Source: Bradymonas sediminis (lineage in GTDB: Bacteria; Myxococcota_A; Bradymonadia; Bradymonadales; Bradymonadaceae). From it: a DNA stretch of 64,000 nucleotides. The notes under the pieces are model-generated. The model made no database searches. It was not told the DNA's origin and worked only from the letters and a program-made list of their open reading frames with translations. This document shows positions 62,149 to 64,000 of the stretch, in pieces. The translations under genes and the position numbers were made by a program. The stretch lies in assembly GCF_003258315.1 (NCBI RefSeq), contig NZ_CP030032.1, forward strand, positions 2,953,804-3,017,803, in the 5' to 3' direction. Position 1 is the stretch's first letter. Each line of letters starts with the position of its first letter.

Positions 62149-63237
62149 ATGACACAACCGACTTTCCCCGACTTTAAGGACCGCTACGGGCGCAAGGTGA
62201 CCTACCTGCGCGTCTCCATCACGGAGCGTTGCAATTTCCGCTGCGTCTACTGCATGCCAGCCGAGGGGATCGGGCAGATCGCCAGCAAAGAATACCTGAG
62301 CTACGACGAGATCGCCGAGTTGGTCGAGATCTTCGCTGCACAGGGCGTCACCAGCGTGCGCATCACCGGCGGCGAGCCCCTGGTGCGCGCCGACGTCCCC
62401 GACCTGGTCGCCAAGCTGCGCGCGATCGACGGCATCGAGCGCATCGCCATGACCACCAACGGCTTTCTGCTCGACCGCTACGCCCAGGCCCTCAAAGACG
62501 CCGGCCTCGACAGCCTCAATATCAGCCTGGACACCCTGGACCCCGAGCGCTTCAAGCGGATCACGCGCGTGGGTGACCTGGACCGCGTCCTTCAGGGCAT
62601 CGACGCCGCCCAAAAAGCCGGCTTCAAATCGGTCAAGCTCAACGCGGTCATCGTCGCCGGCTTCAACGAGGACGAGATGCTCGACCTGGTGCGCTTTGCC
62701 ACCGAGCGCGCCATGATCATGCGCTTTATCGAGTTTATGCCCATCGGCGACACCGTCTGGGCAAACGACCTCATCGGCTCCGATGGCGCGCCCCAACTTC
62801 CACCCGGCGCGGGCAGGTCAAACCTGGGCTATTGCGTGCCGGCCAAGACCATGCGCGCCGAGATCGCCAAGCATTACCGCCTCGAGGTCGACCCGAAACG
62901 CTACGGCACCGGCCCGGCGCGCTACTGGCGCCTGCACGGCCCGGATACCCCGCCTGAGGGCCAAGCCTTCGGCATCATCGCCGCGGTCACGGAGTGCTTC
63001 TGTGACCTGTGCAATCGCGTGCGCCTGACCGCCTCGGGCGGGCTGCGCGCGTGCCTGGCCGACGATGACGAGATCAACCTGCGCGCGCCGCTGCGCACCC
63101 ACTCCGACCCGGTCTTGCGCCGCGCCGAAATCGAGGAGCGCGTCCACGAAGCCCTCTTCGGCAAAAAGGAGCGCCACGCCTTCGATATCGAGGGCGGCTC
63201 GGTGACCACCAAAAACATGACCTCCATTGGCGGATAG
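62149..63237 (+). CDS. moaA: GTP 3',8-cyclase MoaA
   Basis: 362 residues from ATG 62149 (MTQPTFPDFKDRYGR); a GTG at 62080 is possible, but the sequence before 62149 is not conserved-looking. N-terminal radical-SAM cluster: CNFRCVYCMP (C-x3-C-x2-C); the SAM-binding ITGGEPLVR; C-terminal cluster Cys in CFCDLCNRVRLTASGGLRAC. The end SIGG resembles the functional C-terminal Gly-Gly tail. MoaA converts GTP to the first intermediate of molybdenum-cofactor synthesis. The sequence between about 215 and 245 (SDGAPQLPPGAGRSN) is longer than in E. coli. No other moa gene is in the window. Confidence 0.93.
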   Translation: MTQPTFPDFKDRYGRKVTYLRVSITERCNFRCVYCMPAEGIGQIASKEYLSYDEIAELVEIFAAQGVTSVRITGGEPLVRADVPDLVAKLRAIDGIERIAMTTNGFLLDRYAQALKDAGLDSLNISLDTLDPERFKRITRVGDLDRVLQGIDAAQKAGFKSVKLNAVIVAGFNEDEMLDLVRFATERAMIMRFIEFMPIGDTVWANDLIGSDGAPQLPPGAGRSNLGYCVPAKTMRAEIAKHYRLEVDPKRYGTGPARYWRLHGPDTPPEGQAFGIIAAVTECFCDLCNRVRLTASGGLRACLADDDEINLRAPLRTHSDPVLRRAEIEERVHEALFGKKERHAFDIEGGSVTTKNMTSIGG

Positions 63238-63343
63238 AATTCGGCTGAATATTCTGTTAAAAAGAGTCCTCGTGGGTAGAAATTCTAGCCGCGACTCATT
63301 ATTTCACCTGTTAGCATCCACGCGACACCGAGCCTATTGACCG

Positions 63344-63718
63344 ATGCATTATCGCCCCGACAGCCTCAAATTCCGAATCTTCTGGAGCCGCCTTATCAGC
63401 GCCGCTCTGGTGGTCTTCGGACTGTTGATGGCAACCGCGGCGGTCGCATCCAACCCCCCGACGGACGCCCACACCGGTGACGCGGTCGCCGAGGCCTCGC
63501 CCTGCGATGCCAAATGCCCGGGCGACGCTCCCGAAGACCTCTGCGCGGATGACTGCCCCGACTGCACGCATTGCCACTCCGTGGCCCCCACGCTTGCAGC
63601 CTATTTCGCGGGCGTCCATATTTTCCCCCTGCCTCATAGCAAAGATCCGATTCCCGTCGCGTCTATCGCGCCGTCCAACCTCGGATATCGCCTCTTCAGG
63701 CCGCCGCAACCCTCCTAA
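63344..63718 (+). CDS. Cys-rich exported protein, probable metal-efflux accessory
   Basis: 124 residues. A signal segment (ISAALVVFGLLMATAAVAS) is followed by a Cys cluster CDAKCPGDAPEDLCADDC with PDCTHCHS, then a proline-rich end. I recall similar short Cys/His-rich proteins at the start of RND-type heavy-metal efflux operons in related bacteria. A signal-peptide gene, perhaps the TolC-like component, begins at 63867, which fits, but the assignment is inferred from context. Confidence 0.55.
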   Translation: MHYRPDSLKFRIFWSRLISAALVVFGLLMATAAVASNPPTDAHTGDAVAEASPCDAKCPGDAPEDLCADDCPDCTHCHSVAPTLAAYFAGVHIFPLPHSKDPIPVASIAPSNLGYRLFRPPQPS

Positions 63719-63866
63719 ATCGATCTTCCCGGGTGAATTGTGCCTTGAACGCGTGCACTCTGCCGACTTCGGCGACACGCCGCGCGCCCTCACTCGCCGG
63801 AAAATTGCGCACAACTGAATCAATTTTATAACACCTTACGCTCCCAATTTACGATTTGGATCTGCG

Positions 63867-64000
63867 ATGTATGAGATGATCCCGACGGGATTTAAGACCC
63901 AGAAGCGTCTTTTTATAGGCGCTATCTTGGCCGCATTTTACCTGAGCGCGACGCCTGTCTACGCCCAGGAATCCGCGCGTAACGAGGCACAAAAAACCGC
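63867..64000 (+). CDS. Exported protein, 5' part only
   Basis: The ATG at 63867 opens a frame to the window end (MYEMIPTGFKTQKRLFIGAI then LAAFYLSATPVYAQES), a clear signal peptide with cleavage after VYAQ or VYA. It runs out of the window after 44 residues. It probably forms an operon with the Cys-rich gene before it; it may be an outer-membrane efflux protein, but nothing in the visible part proves this. Confidence 0.5.
   Translation, partial: MYEMIPTGFKTQKRLFIGAILAAFYLSATPVYAQESARNEAQKT

Overview
The window reads as one contig of a GC-rich Gram-negative chromosome. Many lipoproteins carry lipoboxes. There is a c-type cytochrome maturation gene, an ATP synthase operon with both b and b' subunits, MopE-like metal-binding linkers, Kazal-repeat lipoproteins and PilZ and pseudokinase signalling proteins. 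This mix is typical of the old Deltaproteobacteria (Myxococcota/Bradymonadales-like). That placement is an inference from gene content; no rRNA or tRNA gene was seen.

Left part (1-19.8 kb): the end of a PspA-like gene; a glycine-rich lipoprotein; a sugar nucleotidyltransferase; a ybjN-pspA pair; a double cyclic-nucleotide-binding protein; a subtilase with a C-terminal membrane domain; a PilZ protein; tandem LURP-one-like genes; a hotdog-fold protein; a triple-Kazal lipoprotein; and the F1Fo operon atpF'-atpF-atpH-atpA-atpG-atpD-atpC on the minus strand. AtpD carries an unusual insert of about 50 residues.

Middle part (20-40 kb): an accessory island, all Rhs material being on the minus strand. 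It holds four Rhs C-terminal cassettes, each with a near-identical Rhs core segment, a different toxin tip and its own immunity-type gene, plus at least four decayed Rhs fragments and tracts of degenerate repeats at Rhs breakpoints. No full-length rhs gene is present, so this looks like an array of orphan (silent or donor) polymorphic-toxin cassettes. Mobile elements cluster at its upstream side: an ISKra4-type IS sitting exactly inside the fourth toxin, two near-identical IS4-family copies, an IS3, an IS66, a 126-bp IS66-related MITE, and remnants of two further transposases. A putative secreted zinc protease gene is split by two of these elements.

Right part (40-64 kb): housekeeping and envelope genes: sucA, two membrane-anchored sulfatase-superfamily proteins, tspO, an MliC lipoprotein, probable outer-membrane proteins (one frameshifted), lipoproteins, an A-type Fe-S carrier, rplU-rpmA-obgE, ccmC with a CcmD-like gene, a CpaF ATPase followed by a transmembrane pseudokinase, a lipoprotein, moaA, and the start of a probable metal-efflux cluster cut by the window end.
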